Assembly: GCA_965205965.1 (NCBI GenBank)
Contig: CBDBHT010000007.1
Location: forward strand, 1,054,001 to 1,118,000
Length of the DNA stretch: 64,000 nucleotides
DNA from: Bin55 sp965205965
GTDB taxonomy: Bacteria > Pseudomonadota > Gammaproteobacteria > Pseudomonadales > Azotimanducaceae
Direction of reading: 5' to 3'
In this document: in pieces, positions 47,775 to 57,003 of the stretch
Layout: the number at the start of each line of letters is the position of its first letter
Position numbering within the stretch: the stretch's first letter is position 1
Notes under the pieces: generated by a model
The model's input: the letters and a program-made list of their open reading frames with translations, nothing else
Told to the model about the DNA's origin: nothing
Databases searched by the model: none
Made by a program: the position numbers and the translations under genes

Positions 47775-48294
47775 ACGCATTTGATACAAAAATGGCGATC
47801 TTACTTCCTCCTTACACAGTCGTTTATGACAAGCGTCTGTATCAGAAAATGCCACCATCCCGGTAGAAGTACCTTGGTGTTACTCGATTTCCACCAATTT
47901 TAATCACGTATGATTAAAATCATATGTTCATATCGGGCATGATTCGTCACAATGGCAATAACAATAAATAGAGGTGTCCAGCTGTGAACATACGGTGCTC
48001 AAGCAGATGCTTTCTTTGGAATCGGGTTCATCGACTCTTGAGCGACTCTGTTACAGTGTTCCTTAATTAACTTGATCCGTGACTTTCAAATTGCATGAAA
48101 GATATCCGTGCTCCATATTAGAGCCTCATGGAAAATAAGATTGCAAAATAAGTCGTCTGAGGTATTTACAACAGCATTCACACCAAAATGGATGTTTACA
48201 AGCATTTGTTTGTAAAAGAGGTCTGAATGTGAAGTGGAATTTCCAGGAACATCGACCAAAGCGTCGAAAAAAAAACCATGCACAACAACGAGAT
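47775..48294. other. Long leader region before the methyltransferase operon
   Basis: About 520 bp without a convincing gene. It contains a solo right end of MITE family A (AATAAATAGAGGTGTCC, 47963-47979) and AT-rich sequence. A 65-codon minus-strand frame (48086-48283) has no motif or ribosome-binding site. Confidence 0.45.
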
Positions 48295-48326
48295 TTGACT
48301 TTTCGGCAATTGAACTATGTTATATT
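48295..48326 (+). promoter_or_regulatory. Candidate sigma-70-type promoter of the dcm-sigma operon
   Basis: TTGACT at 48295-48300 followed by TATGTT (48316) and TATATT (48321-48326) in an AT-rich stretch, about 110 bp before the methyltransferase start. The spacing to either -10 candidate (15 or 20 bp) is not ideal, so the start site is uncertain. If the operon's own sigma factor drives it, this element need not match the housekeeping consensus. Confidence 0.35.
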
Positions 48327-48435
48327 TTCTAAGTTAATATTTGCATATCTTGCCATGGCAGATCTTAAGAAGAGTAAAAATAAAATCAGATTTTAAGTTG
48401 ATCGGATCACCAACATTGTCACAAGAACCTTGAGC

Positions 48436-49488
48436 ATGAGAGAATCGTCGATCAAGGCCGTCGACATTTTCTGCGGTGCCGGTGGGCTGACGTATGGGAT
48501 GGAAGCCGCTGGGCTCATCGTCGCCGAAGGTGTCGATATTGATCCAACGTGTAGGCATGCTTACGAAACGAACACGAACGCCCGATTCGTTTTGAAGAAC
48601 GCGCGCGACTACGATGCACAAGCACTGCAGCGCGCTTGGGGTGACGCGAATGTCCGGATTCTTGTGGGATGTGCTCCGTGCCAGCCTTTTTCGACATATA
48701 CACAAGGACCGCGGGGAACCTACCATACAAAATGGACTCTGCTGAAAAAGCTCGCTGATCTGGTCGTCGAGACGAAAGCCGAGGTCGTTTCTATGGAGAA
48801 CGTAACGCCCCTCCGGCGAACTCAGACGTTCCGCTACTTCGTCCGCCGACTCGAACGAGAAGGATACCAAGTTTCCTACGATATGGTGGACTGTCGATAC
48901 TATGGTGCACCGCAGATGCGTAGGCGGTTGGTCTTGCTTGCGTCTCGCTTCGGACCAATATCGCTAATTGCACCGACGCACGTCAAACCGGAGTCCTGGA
49001 CGACGGTGAGACAGGCTATCGGCAAGCTACCGCCAATCATGGCAGGTCAGACGTCGGGTGATGATCCGCTGCATCGTTCGAGTTGCCTATCGCCCCTGAA
49101 TATGAAACGGATAAAGATATCGAAGCCTGGAGGAACTTGGAAGGACTGGCCTAGATCGCTCGTCGCCGAGTGCCATCGCAAGGATACTGGAAAAACTTAT
49201 TCGGGTGTGTATGGACGGATGGAATGGGACAAGCCCTCACCTACCATTACTGGACAGTCGTTCGGATTCGGCAACGGGCGATTCGGCCATCCTGAACAGG
49301 ATCGTGCGTTGTCACTTCGTGAGGCGGCCCTGCTTCAAACTTTCCCGCCTAGTTACGTGTTTGTGGATCCCAAAGAGACGCCGTCGGTGAAGGCGGTTGG
49401 ACGGATGATCGGAAACGCCGTTCCCCCGCTTCTCGGTGAGGTAATTGGACATAGTATTAAGGTCCATATTACAGAGGCTGCGACATGA
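48436..49488 (+). CDS. DNA (cytosine-5-)-methyltransferase, first gene of the sigma-factor defence operon
   Basis: About 350 residues from ATG 48436. Motif I is VDIFCGAGGLTYGMEAAG, motif IV GCAPCQPFS holds the catalytic Cys, motif VI contains MENV, motif VIII is QMRRRLV and motif X GNAVPPLLGE. It methylates cytosine C5 to mark host DNA. Its stop overlaps the sigma-factor start by ATGA. In class 2 DISARM a similar methyltransferase (DrmMII) accompanies DrmA and DrmB, as here. The downstream Vsr gene fits, since Vsr repairs T:G mismatches arising from 5-methylcytosine deamination. Recognition site unknown. Confidence 0.92.
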   Translation: MRESSIKAVDIFCGAGGLTYGMEAAGLIVAEGVDIDPTCRHAYETNTNARFVLKNARDYDAQALQRAWGDANVRILVGCAPCQPFSTYTQGPRGTYHTKWTLLKKLADLVVETKAEVVSMENVTPLRRTQTFRYFVRRLEREGYQVSYDMVDCRYYGAPQMRRRLVLLASRFGPISLIAPTHVKPESWTTVRQAIGKLPPIMAGQTSGDDPLHRSSCLSPLNMKRIKISKPGGTWKDWPRSLVAECHRKDTGKTYSGVYGRMEWDKPSPTITGQSFGFGNGRFGHPEQDRALSLREAALLQTFPPSYVFVDPKETPSVKAVGRMIGNAVPPLLGEVIGHSIKVHITEAAT

Positions 49489-50624
49489 ATGACGCAGCGG
49501 AAACGGTCCGCCGGGTCTTCACCTTGACGCTTGAGGACCTACGAGACGATGCGGTTCGAAAGAAGGGAACTCTCAATCGGGCGGATGTGGATGCGCTCTA
49601 CCTGAAGCGTGGGATCGCTCCGAAAGAGGCAATAGCAATCGAAAAGGTCTTGACGGCCGCTGGCGTCGACATCATCGACCGGGCCGATGACCACCCGGAA
49701 ATGTCGAAATACGTGGATGGCACCACCGCCTCAGGGTTGGATCACTTAATGCGTTTCGCCCGCCGCCATCCACTCTTAACGTACGAAGAGGAAATCGAAT
49801 ATGGAAAAGCGATCCAGTATGATCAGGTCATCTGCGACGAACCTCAGGAGGGATTCGTTTTGCGTATCCGTGAACGGGCCGAACGCGCGAGAAACAAACT
49901 CATTACACGAAACATCCGGCTCGTTCTCAACCTCGCGTTTAACGGTCCCTATCGCGGCCAACTGGACATCGACGACCTCGTACAGATGGGCCTCATCGGA
50001 CTGATGAAGGCAGCTGAGAAATACGACCCATCTTGGGAGACTCGGTTCTCGACCTACGCGACATGGTGGATCCAACAAGCTATATCTAGAGGCGTGGCGG
50101 ATCATGGAACTACCGTCCGTGTACCGGTTCACATGCGCCAAGCAATTTCAACCTATCGCAGAACTAGTCGGACCGTCGAGGCAGCAGATGGGCGAAAAGG
50201 CGATCTAGTTACGCTGACTGCCGAGAAGCTTGGCTGGACGAAAGAGTACACGGCGAAGGTCGCGACCTTCGCCGAACAACGCACGATTTCTATAGACGCG
50301 CCCGTCGGCGACGACAAAAGTCTAATCTGGCGGGATGTGCTGAAAGATGAATCAGCGGGGCCCGAGGATCTGCTTATTCAAAGGGATACGGCGGCGCGTA
50401 TCCGGACACTGATCGATACATTGGATGGCGAACGGCTGTCAGACGTCGCCATTCGTCGTTTCGGATTCAACGGCAAACAAGAAACTTTACAGGAGATCGG
50501 CGACAAATACGGCGTGTCACGAGAGCGAATCAGACAGATTGAAGCCAAGGCTTTAAAGAGATTAAGAAAACGGGTAGTCGCAGCGCAGGTCGTTCCGCCG
50601 AATTGGGGAAGCAGAGAAGTATGA
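49485..50624 (+). CDS. Primary-type sigma-70 factor encoded inside a defence operon
   Basis: 379 residues with full group-1-like layout. Residues 12-75 resemble region 1.1 (LTLEDLRDDAVRKKGTLNRA). Region 1.2 is at 84-112 (LMRFARRHPLLTYEEEIEYG). Region 2 is at 135-220 (NKLITRNIRLVLNLAF, DIDDLVQMGLIGLMKAAEKY, FSTYATWWIQQAISR). Region 3 is at 240-295, and region 4.2 helix-turn-helix at 333-361 (TLQEIGDKYGVSRERIRQIE). Promoter-reading residues look intact, so it should bind RNA polymerase core. ATGA overlaps on both sides tie it tightly to the methyltransferase and helicase genes. A dedicated sigma factor could switch the operon, or phage transcription, on or off; that role is inference. Confidence 0.9.
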   Translation: MNDAAETVRRVFTLTLEDLRDDAVRKKGTLNRADVDALYLKRGIAPKEAIAIEKVLTAAGVDIIDRADDHPEMSKYVDGTTASGLDHLMRFARRHPLLTYEEEIEYGKAIQYDQVICDEPQEGFVLRIRERAERARNKLITRNIRLVLNLAFNGPYRGQLDIDDLVQMGLIGLMKAAEKYDPSWETRFSTYATWWIQQAISRGVADHGTTVRVPVHMRQAISTYRRTSRTVEAADGRKGDLVTLTAEKLGWTKEYTAKVATFAEQRTISIDAPVGDDKSLIWRDVLKDESAGPEDLLIQRDTAARIRTLIDTLDGERLSDVAIRRFGFNGKQETLQEIGDKYGVSRERIRQIEAKALKRLRKRVVAAQVVPPNWGSREV

Positions 50625-53600
50625 GTACGGATGCTCGCTACACCGCGGCGGAGCGATTCCTTGACTGGTTAGCAGCGCGCGTTGAGGCAGATGCAACGGG
50701 ATCGGCTGTGTCGAAAATGGACACTCGCCCAGAGGGTCGCTTCTGGCTCGGACGGCTCGCACCAGAGCGGGAGATACGTGATCACAACCTCGGTAAGCGC
50801 GCCGAGCGCTTGGAGCCTTGCGCCGTTGGGATGCGAGTTCTACCAAGTAACGGACTGGATAAGTTCACGATATCGGGTCGTGCGTCCTTTGTGGTGTGGA
50901 CGCGATCCGATGGAACATGGTTGAAATCCTCACCTATTCACGGCGAATTTTCCACCGTTCTGTGTCTCGACAAGCCCTCGCATGTTCGAATGGATGACGT
51001 ATTCGAAAGCGCGCTGCGCGAGGCAGATATTTCGCCCACAATCGCCGCTGCTATCGACTTCCACGTGAACCACATGCGAGACGGCCGATTGGACGTCTCA
51101 GTGACGTTGGTCAACATCTCTGACTCCGATCACGCCGAGGCCGCAGACAATTCACGTGGACGATTGTTCGAATGCGGCTTGAAACTTTACGGAGTCGATA
51201 CGGAGGATTTCTTACTTGAAGCCTTGCCGGATAGTTTCCGGTACGACCGTCGCGTCCCAGCTTGGGGAATCAATGCCGGTGTCGAGCGAACCGTCGACGG
51301 ATTCGCAACGCGCGACTTGCCGACATCCGAGAAGAAACGTCCAACATTCTGGAATGTCAAGACACCCAAGCCAGATCTCAGTTTCGAGGCATTGTCCAAG
51401 AATCCTATGCCCTCGCTGGAGGCACTTGCGGACGCCCACGCAGCGTGGGGCCTTCAGGCGTGGGAGGTCGACAGTCTCACCGACGCTGCGGTGGGCAGGC
51501 CACGCGATAAGGTCCTCGCTGAACTGGAGAAGGAGAAGCTGGCATTCGACGACGAGGCCTCCCGTCTGCGAGCCGGAATTTCTGCACTTCGGGAAGACAC
51601 TAAGCTCCTTCGTTCCTTTAAACTCATGAACGAAGCGATGATACTGTCGGCCCGTGAAAAATATGAAGGCTGGCGGCCGTTCCAGATCGGCTTTCTCTTG
51701 GCGAACGTCGCTAGCTGCCGTGGCGAGGACCGTGACGTCGTCGACATCGTCTGGTTCGCTACCGGTGGTGGCAAGACGGAGACCTACCTTGGTCTAATCC
51801 TGACTGCTGCTTTCTTCGATAGGTTGCGTGGCAAGATCACCGGCGTCACCGCCTGGTCGAGATTCCCGCTCCGATTACTCTCCTTACAGCAGACACAGCG
51901 TTTCGCAGATGCACTTGCTGCGGCGGAAATCATCAGACGGCGTCACGGGATCGAAGGCAATCCGTTCGGGCTTGGGTTCCTCGTCGGAAATGGATCAACA
52001 CCTAACAAAATCGCCGACGGTAATTCGTCCAGAGGGAACCAATGGGATCCGGACGACCTCTCTATGCCGGACAAGTTGCGTATGTTAAAGGTCTGTCCAT
52101 TCTGCCGCGCAGATAGTATAGAAATGCGATTCAAGCGCACCTACTGGCGTCTTGAACACAGATGTACGAACGAAAAATGTGATTGGGGCACAAACATGCC
52201 ATTGCCGGTTCATGTCGTTGATACCGAGATCTGGAGAAACCTTCCGACCGTTATCGTCGGCACCCTTGACAAGGCTGCGAGCGTCGCGACACAAGCCAAC
52301 ATGAAGGGCATGATCGGAGCGCCCGCCGGTTTCTGCCCCGAAATGCATCACGGCCACACCTATGCAGCTCGTTCGGGCCGTCCAAACGGCTGCCTTGTGC
52401 CGGAGTGCACAGCCGTCAATGGGCACCTGCCGATGAGTAACGAACTCTATGGCATGACATACCGTCTCCAGGACGAGCTTCATTTGCTCCGTGATAGTCT
52501 CGGAGCGATCGACGCTCATTACGAAGCGTTACTTGACCATCTCCAGGACGAACTCTGCGGTGCGGTCCCGAAGGTTCTCGCCTCTTCGGCAACTCTCAGC
52601 GGCTACCTGCGGCAGAGCGAAGTGCTGTATCGTCGTACAGCGCGTGTTTTTCCTCATCCTGAGCCCAAAGTTGGGAACGGCTTTTGGTCAGGTGACACGG
52701 AAGCGACAATGCGTCGGTTCCTCGCCGTGGCACCAAGGGGACAAACGATAGAATACGCTCTCGACCGCATGATCGTCTCACTTCAATCTGCGATACGGGA
52801 CGCGAAGGACCGGCCCGAGAAAGTGGCCAACGAGACAGGTATCGCAGTCGATCTGATGCCGTTCCTCCTCAACATCTACGGAACGAATGTCGTGTATGGC
52901 AATACGTTACGCGATCTCGATGCGATGGTGCGTTCAGCCGCCACGCAATGGGGTGACATTCCGGAACCGAGACCGGTTATCGCGACGCTGACGGGACGCA
53001 CCCAGTTCAAAGAAGTCGCCGAAACGCTCGAACGTCTAGAGGCACCGGAGGACGACTTTGGCGATCGGATTCACGTCATCGCTGCCTCGTCTATGATGTC
53101 ACATGGCGTCGACGTCGACCGGTTGAACGTCATGGTAATGCTCGGACTTCCGTTGACGACGGCGGAGTTTATCCAGGCGACGTCCCGAGTCGGGCGGCGT
53201 TGGCCCGCTCTCGTGTTTGTCGTGCACAAGATTGCGCGCGAGCGAGACGCAAGCATCTATCGGGCCTTCCCCAAATACGTGACTCAGGGAGATCGGTTCG
53301 TTGAACCGATACCAATCACGGGAAGAAGCCGACGCGTACTGGAGCGGACAATTCCGGGGTTAGCCTTTGCACGCATACTCATGCTTCACGAACACCTCGC
53401 CGACAAGACCGTATGGAAAGCACGCGGGCTGAAGAACTACATAGCCAAGACTCCCAACTTCAAACTGACGGAGGCGCAGGCAATTTGCGACTTCCTGGGG
53501 TATGACACCGCCGCAACCGAAACGCTAAAGCATGAGGTCGAGCAGTGGTACGAAAGTTGGCTTGACCGTATCGCCGATCCGGCGAATGCGAACGAGTGGG

Positions 53601-53692
53601 TGAACGATCTGGGGATTCCACCTCTCGGCCCCATGCGGTCTCTACGTGACGTCGCCGAGGCTGTCGATGTCTGGGGTAGGGATCCACTGTGA
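50621..53692 (+). CDS. DrmA-like DISARM-type helicase
   Basis: About 1023 residues from ATG 50621 (ATGA overlap with the sigma gene). After a 370-residue N-terminal region comes Walker A WFATGGGKTETYLGL (about 378-392). A zinc-finger insert follows (CPFCRADS ... CTNEKCDW), then the DEAH-type box YRLQDELHLLRDSLG (about 618). The second RecA lobe holds SSMMSHGVDVDRLNVMVMLG and EFIQATSRVGRRWP. The wide gap between motifs I and II filled with a zinc region is typical of DrmA. DrmA acts on DNA with DrmB. The start codon of the DrmB-like gene overlaps its stop (GTGA). Confidence 0.85.
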   Translation: MSTDARYTAAERFLDWLAARVEADATGSAVSKMDTRPEGRFWLGRLAPEREIRDHNLGKRAERLEPCAVGMRVLPSNGLDKFTISGRASFVVWTRSDGTWLKSSPIHGEFSTVLCLDKPSHVRMDDVFESALREADISPTIAAAIDFHVNHMRDGRLDVSVTLVNISDSDHAEAADNSRGRLFECGLKLYGVDTEDFLLEALPDSFRYDRRVPAWGINAGVERTVDGFATRDLPTSEKKRPTFWNVKTPKPDLSFEALSKNPMPSLEALADAHAAWGLQAWEVDSLTDAAVGRPRDKVLAELEKEKLAFDDEASRLRAGISALREDTKLLRSFKLMNEAMILSAREKYEGWRPFQIGFLLANVASCRGEDRDVVDIVWFATGGGKTETYLGLILTAAFFDRLRGKITGVTAWSRFPLRLLSLQQTQRFADALAAAEIIRRRHGIEGNPFGLGFLVGNGSTPNKIADGNSSRGNQWDPDDLSMPDKLRMLKVCPFCRADSIEMRFKRTYWRLEHRCTNEKCDWGTNMPLPVHVVDTEIWRNLPTVIVGTLDKAASVATQANMKGMIGAPAGFCPEMHHGHTYAARSGRPNGCLVPECTAVNGHLPMSNELYGMTYRLQDELHLLRDSLGAIDAHYEALLDHLQDELCGAVPKVLASSATLSGYLRQSEVLYRRTARVFPHPEPKVGNGFWSGDTEATMRRFLAVAPRGQTIEYALDRMIVSLQSAIRDAKDRPEKVANETGIAVDLMPFLLNIYGTNVVYGNTLRDLDAMVRSAATQWGDIPEPRPVIATLTGRTQFKEVAETLERLEAPEDDFGDRIHVIAASSMMSHGVDVDRLNVMVMLGLPLTTAEFIQATSRVGRRWPALVFVVHKIARERDASIYRAFPKYVTQGDRFVEPIPITGRSRRVLERTIPGLAFARILMLHEHLADKTVWKARGLKNYIAKTPNFKLTEAQAICDFLGYDTAATETLKHEVEQWYESWLDRIADPANANEWVNDLGIPPLGPMRSLRDVAEAVDVWGRDPL

Positions 53693-55392
53693 AAGATACG
53701 CGCAGTGCCTCGCAGATCCTTTTCGGGTTCTTGCCGGAACAAACAGTCGATGTGAAAGGCGGGGTTTGGAAGGTCCGTAAATGGCATACCGAAAGCGTCC
53801 ACGATGTTGATGGCGATGCATTGCGGGCAGCCCTGATTACGAGCGCGAGTCGGTGGGAAGCAACGGGGCGCGACGGCGACTACGTCCGCCGTTTGCGCAA
53901 AAACGCGCGTATGAGGGTAGAGGCTCTCGACCGTGATAAGGGGGTCTTAGTCGAATCCTTCCCGAAGACTTGGAAATGCGGTAACTGCAATCGCCTACAT
54001 GACAGTCCGAACAAACAATGCCGCTGCGGCAACTCGCGTCATGGCCAACTTCCGTTCGTGTTGTATCACGATGCTTGCGGAGATGTACGCGCACCGTACT
54101 ATCCGCGATGTCCGGCTCATGATGACTCGCGCATTCACCTTCCTGGGACAACGAGTCTCTACGAAATCAAGATTGACTGTCCAGAATGCAGTCGTCGTCT
54201 ACCCACAACCTTCCTTAACGTTAAGTGTTCGTGTGGCGAGCAAGGCCAAAATGGCGATCGAATGGAGTTCAACGTTCACCGCGGTGCGACAGTCTACACG
54301 CCGCGTGACATCGTCATCGTAAATCCGCCGTCAAAGACGCAGTCACGCAGGCTCGCGCAAGCTGGTGGTTCCACCACGGCTGCGATTTGGCTCGCCGAGG
54401 GCATGAAAGTGCATTGGGTCGACGAGATGGAGGGCGGAAGTGCCGCGGGGATCAGGCACACTCTCACGGATAACGGTCTAGACAAGGAGACGATAGAACG
54501 CATGATGGCGCAGTCCGGCCTCGTCGACGACGCCGCGACACCGGTTTCCGGTCCGGCGTCGGTGATTAAAAAGGTCGAGTCGGATGCCTCTTCGATCGCG
54601 CTTGCCGTCTCGGAAACACGACAGACTCTCCAAGATCTGTCCGAACACGCGACCGATGAGCTACTTGATCTCTACACGGAGGCTTATCCGAGAGCACTGG
54701 ACGCGGCAGGATTACAAAGCGTGGATCTTGTGGAGCGCTTCCCGGTGCTGACGGGCCAATACGGATATTCTCGCGGAGACCACGAACCCGGTGCCTCCCG
54801 ACTGCGAGTCTTCACCAGTGCGGACGGAGCTTACGTCGTCTATGGCGAGGTAGCAGCAACTGAAGCACTCCTTTTCCGACTCGAGCCGAGGTCTGTCGCA
54901 CAGTGGCTGCAACGGCAAGAATTCGCTGTGGAAGTTTTAGCCTCGGAGCGGGAGACGTACGAAGGCATTCTCCATGCGATGGGGCCGGAACTGGAGACTT
55001 CTCCCGTTTTCACAGCAGTCGAGACGCTCATCCACAGCTATTCGCACCGGATGGTGCGGCAGTCCTCCTTCTATGCCGGGATCGACCGTAACGCTCTCTC
55101 GGAACTCCTGTTTCCAGCGGCACTAGCCTTCGTCACACTTGCGGTGCCGCGAGGCGATTTCGTCTTGGGTGGTTTGCAAGCAATGTTCGAGTACGACCTG
55201 CACACGGTCCTTGACCGCGTTGTCTCCGATGAGTCTCGGTGTGCGCTCGATCCGGGTTGCGAATCGAACCCCGCGGGCGCGGCATGCGCCGTTTGTCTCC
55301 ATTTGGGAGAGCCGTCCTGTCGGATGTTCAACACGCGTCTAGACCGCAAGACCTTGTTCGGCGCAGATGGATTCTTCGGGGGAGCACGCTAG
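53689..55392 (+). CDS. DrmB-like DUF1998 protein
   Basis: 567 residues starting at GTG 53689. Zinc-binding clusters occur at about residues 90-110 (CGNCNRLH, CRCG) and 165-182 (CPECSRRLP, CSCG). The C-terminal DUF1998 domain carries the family Cys set (ALDPGCESNPAGAACAVCLH, then CRMFNTRLDR). DrmB proteins are the partner of the DrmA helicase in DISARM. No phospholipase-D-type DrmC gene follows; the operon continues with HNH and Vsr nucleases. GTGA coupling to the helicase gene supports complex formation in fixed ratio. Confidence 0.85.
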   Translation: MKDTRSASQILFGFLPEQTVDVKGGVWKVRKWHTESVHDVDGDALRAALITSASRWEATGRDGDYVRRLRKNARMRVEALDRDKGVLVESFPKTWKCGNCNRLHDSPNKQCRCGNSRHGQLPFVLYHDACGDVRAPYYPRCPAHDDSRIHLPGTTSLYEIKIDCPECSRRLPTTFLNVKCSCGEQGQNGDRMEFNVHRGATVYTPRDIVIVNPPSKTQSRRLAQAGGSTTAAIWLAEGMKVHWVDEMEGGSAAGIRHTLTDNGLDKETIERMMAQSGLVDDAATPVSGPASVIKKVESDASSIALAVSETRQTLQDLSEHATDELLDLYTEAYPRALDAAGLQSVDLVERFPVLTGQYGYSRGDHEPGASRLRVFTSADGAYVVYGEVAATEALLFRLEPRSVAQWLQRQEFAVEVLASERETYEGILHAMGPELETSPVFTAVETLIHSYSHRMVRQSSFYAGIDRNALSELLFPAALAFVTLAVPRGDFVLGGLQAMFEYDLHTVLDRVVSDESRCALDPGCESNPAGAACAVCLHLGEPSCRMFNTRLDRKTLFGADGFFGGAR

Positions 55393-55420
55393 CGAGGTAG
55401 AATTGATCGTAGATTACGAT

Positions 55421-56185
55421 ATGAGCGAAACTAAGCAGCGTAATCCTAATTGGTCGCGAGGTGAAACGATTCTCGCGATGGATTTGTATTTTAAACTTGA
55501 CAGAAATATTCCTTCGATCTCCGACGAAAGAGTTATTTTCTTATCTTCGATCTTGAGAGGTAACCCGGTCTACCCGAATGAAGTCAAAAATACTTCTTTC
55601 CGTAATCCCGCGAGTGTTGTGTTTAAAATCAGTAACATACACAATGCAGCAGGAGGTACCGGACTCGAACATAACTCGAAACTAGACAAAGAATTGTGGG
55701 CGAAATTTGGCGATGATCCAGAAGGAGTCCAAAGGCTTGCAGAGGCAATCCGAAATGAATTTAAAGTGTTGAGCAGTGAATATGTCGCCCTATGGGAGGA
55801 AGAGCAAGTATTCATAAAAGGCGAGTTGTTGACGCGATTGCACAGAGTTCGCGAGCGAGATCCCAAACTTCGTAAGCGTGTTCTTGCCAACAGAAGGTCA
55901 AAAGGTGATCTTCACTGCGACTGTTGCGCAGCTAAGCCTTACGGACCTCTTGGTGACGAGGGATTGGCGATGCTGGAGGTGCACCATTTACAGCTACAGC
56001 CGTTGAACCAATTGGGGAGGCGTGCAACCAGGTTGAACGAAGTGGCTGTACTCTGCGCCAACTGCCATCGGCTGATGCACGCTTTGATATCAACGCGGGG
56101 TGAATGGTTCGATGTGCAAGCCCTGAGGCGAGAGATTCAGAGTACAGACCACTCTTGCGTGAAGGCTTCACCATTACACGATTGA
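55421..56185 (+). CDS. HNH endonuclease (McrA-like)
   Basis: About 254 residues from ATG 55421; an upstream ATG at 55367 would overlap the DUF1998 gene, but the family-like N-terminus is MSETKQRNPNWSRGETILAM. The C-terminal HNH domain has CDCCAAKPYG, then LEVHHLQLQPLNQL and VLCANCHRLMHA: paired Cys zinc ligands around the EVHH catalytic core. The N-terminal half resembles the sensing domain of McrA-type enzymes that cut modified DNA. It takes the place that DrmC or another effector has in known DISARM operons. The gap to the DUF1998 gene is 28 bp. Confidence 0.85.
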   Translation: MSETKQRNPNWSRGETILAMDLYFKLDRNIPSISDERVIFLSSILRGNPVYPNEVKNTSFRNPASVVFKISNIHNAAGGTGLEHNSKLDKELWAKFGDDPEGVQRLAEAIRNEFKVLSSEYVALWEEEQVFIKGELLTRLHRVRERDPKLRKRVLANRRSKGDLHCDCCAAKPYGPLGDEGLAMLEVHHLQLQPLNQLGRRATRLNEVAVLCANCHRLMHALISTRGEWFDVQALRREIQSTDHSCVKASPLHD

Positions 56186-56193
56186 CATCTTGA

Positions 56194-56616
56194 ATGAGCC
56201 GATCTGTGAAGATTTCTGTAGACCCCGTTCGATCCAGGATAATGTCGGCCGTGAGGCAAGCCGATACGACACCCGAGATGATAGTGCGTCGCCTCTGTCA
56301 CGCTATGGGCTACAGGTATCGTCTTCATACTAGGACGCTGTCGGGCTCTCCGGACTTGGTGTTCTCAAAACAGCGCAAGGTCATCTTCGTGCATGGTTGT
56401 TTCTGGCATCGCCATTCGGGGTGCAACAAGACCACCACACCAAAGACCCGCAAAGATTTCTGGTGCCAGAAGTTTGAATCCAATGTCGCGAGAGACGCTC
56501 GAAATGTGCGTGATCTCGAAAAACAGGGGTGGTCGATTCTTATTGTCTGGGAATACGAAACTCAAGATGCCGGCCGTCTAGGGAGCGTTTTGCGTCATTT
56601 TCTTGAGCAGATCTAA
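56194..56616 (+). CDS. vsr: Very short patch repair endonuclease
   Basis: 140 residues, full family length. The core has SGSPDLVFSKQRKVIFVHGC, FWHRHSGCNKTTTPKTRKDF and ARDARNVRDLEKQGWSILIV, then WEYETQ: the catalytic Asp of the PD motif, the zinc and His ligands (HGCFWH) and the DR region of Vsr. Vsr nicks next to T:G mismatches left when 5-methylcytosine deaminates. Here it closes the operon opened by a cytosine methyltransferase, starting 8 bp after the HNH gene. It may also serve as an extra nuclease of the defence system. Confidence 0.93.
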   Translation: MSRSVKISVDPVRSRIMSAVRQADTTPEMIVRRLCHAMGYRYRLHTRTLSGSPDLVFSKQRKVIFVHGCFWHRHSGCNKTTTPKTRKDFWCQKFESNVARDARNVRDLEKQGWSILIVWEYETQDAGRLGSVLRHFLEQI

Positions 56617-57003
56617 AGCAACGGAACGAACTCCTCGACTGCTCGAAATATTTGAAGCTCCAAAGATCTCGGTCTTAAGGATTCACGAACGTCTGGATCT
56701 GGTTCTGATAGAGCTTGTAATTATAACATCCCGCCCCCATATAAATGGGATGGTGCTTGAAGAAGCATTCAGTTACGTGTTTAAACTGTCAAAGCATGTT
56801 GCGCAATCAGTCCAAGATGGGAGTTTCATAAACAGACTTCCTTCTAGAGAGTTGACCAGCGACTTGTAAGTTGATGTCAAATCGACAATAACGATAGTGT
56901 AAAGCACAATGTTTGGTTAAACGCACATCGCAAAACAGCGGGAGTGGAAATGACAAGGGCCAGTGCGTTGGCACAATGTTCCACTCCCATTCGAAAATTT
57001 AGT
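56617..57003 (+). ncRNA. Candidate structured non-coding RNA / leader of the reverse transcriptase
   Basis: A 387-bp space between vsr and the RT gene. It ends in a perfect 10-bp stem (GGGAGTGGAA at 56940-56949 with TTCCACTCCC at 56979-56988). Inside is a smaller GCCA/TGGC stem (56959-56972). The 10-bp sequence GCACAATGTT is repeated at 56904-56913 and 56971-56980. An 88-codon frame (56603-56869) covers the first part but matches nothing. DRT-type RTs, notably DRT2, use a non-coding RNA encoded just upstream as template, so an RNA here is expected by analogy. Exact ends unknown. Confidence 0.45.

Noticed and set aside
48334..48870. 178-codon minus-strand frame overlapping the methyltransferase start
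   Set aside because: Antisense to conserved methyltransferase motifs I-VI; no ribosome-binding site or motif.
48436..56616. Plain class 2 DISARM
   Set aside because: DrmMII-, DrmA- and DrmB-like genes are present, but no phospholipase-D DrmC, and extra sigma factor, HNH and Vsr genes are integral to the operon.
56603..56869. 88-codon frame between vsr and the reverse transcriptase as a protein gene
   Set aside because: TTG start inside vsr, no known motif, and lies in the leader that is better explained as candidate non-coding RNA; kept only as part of that finding.
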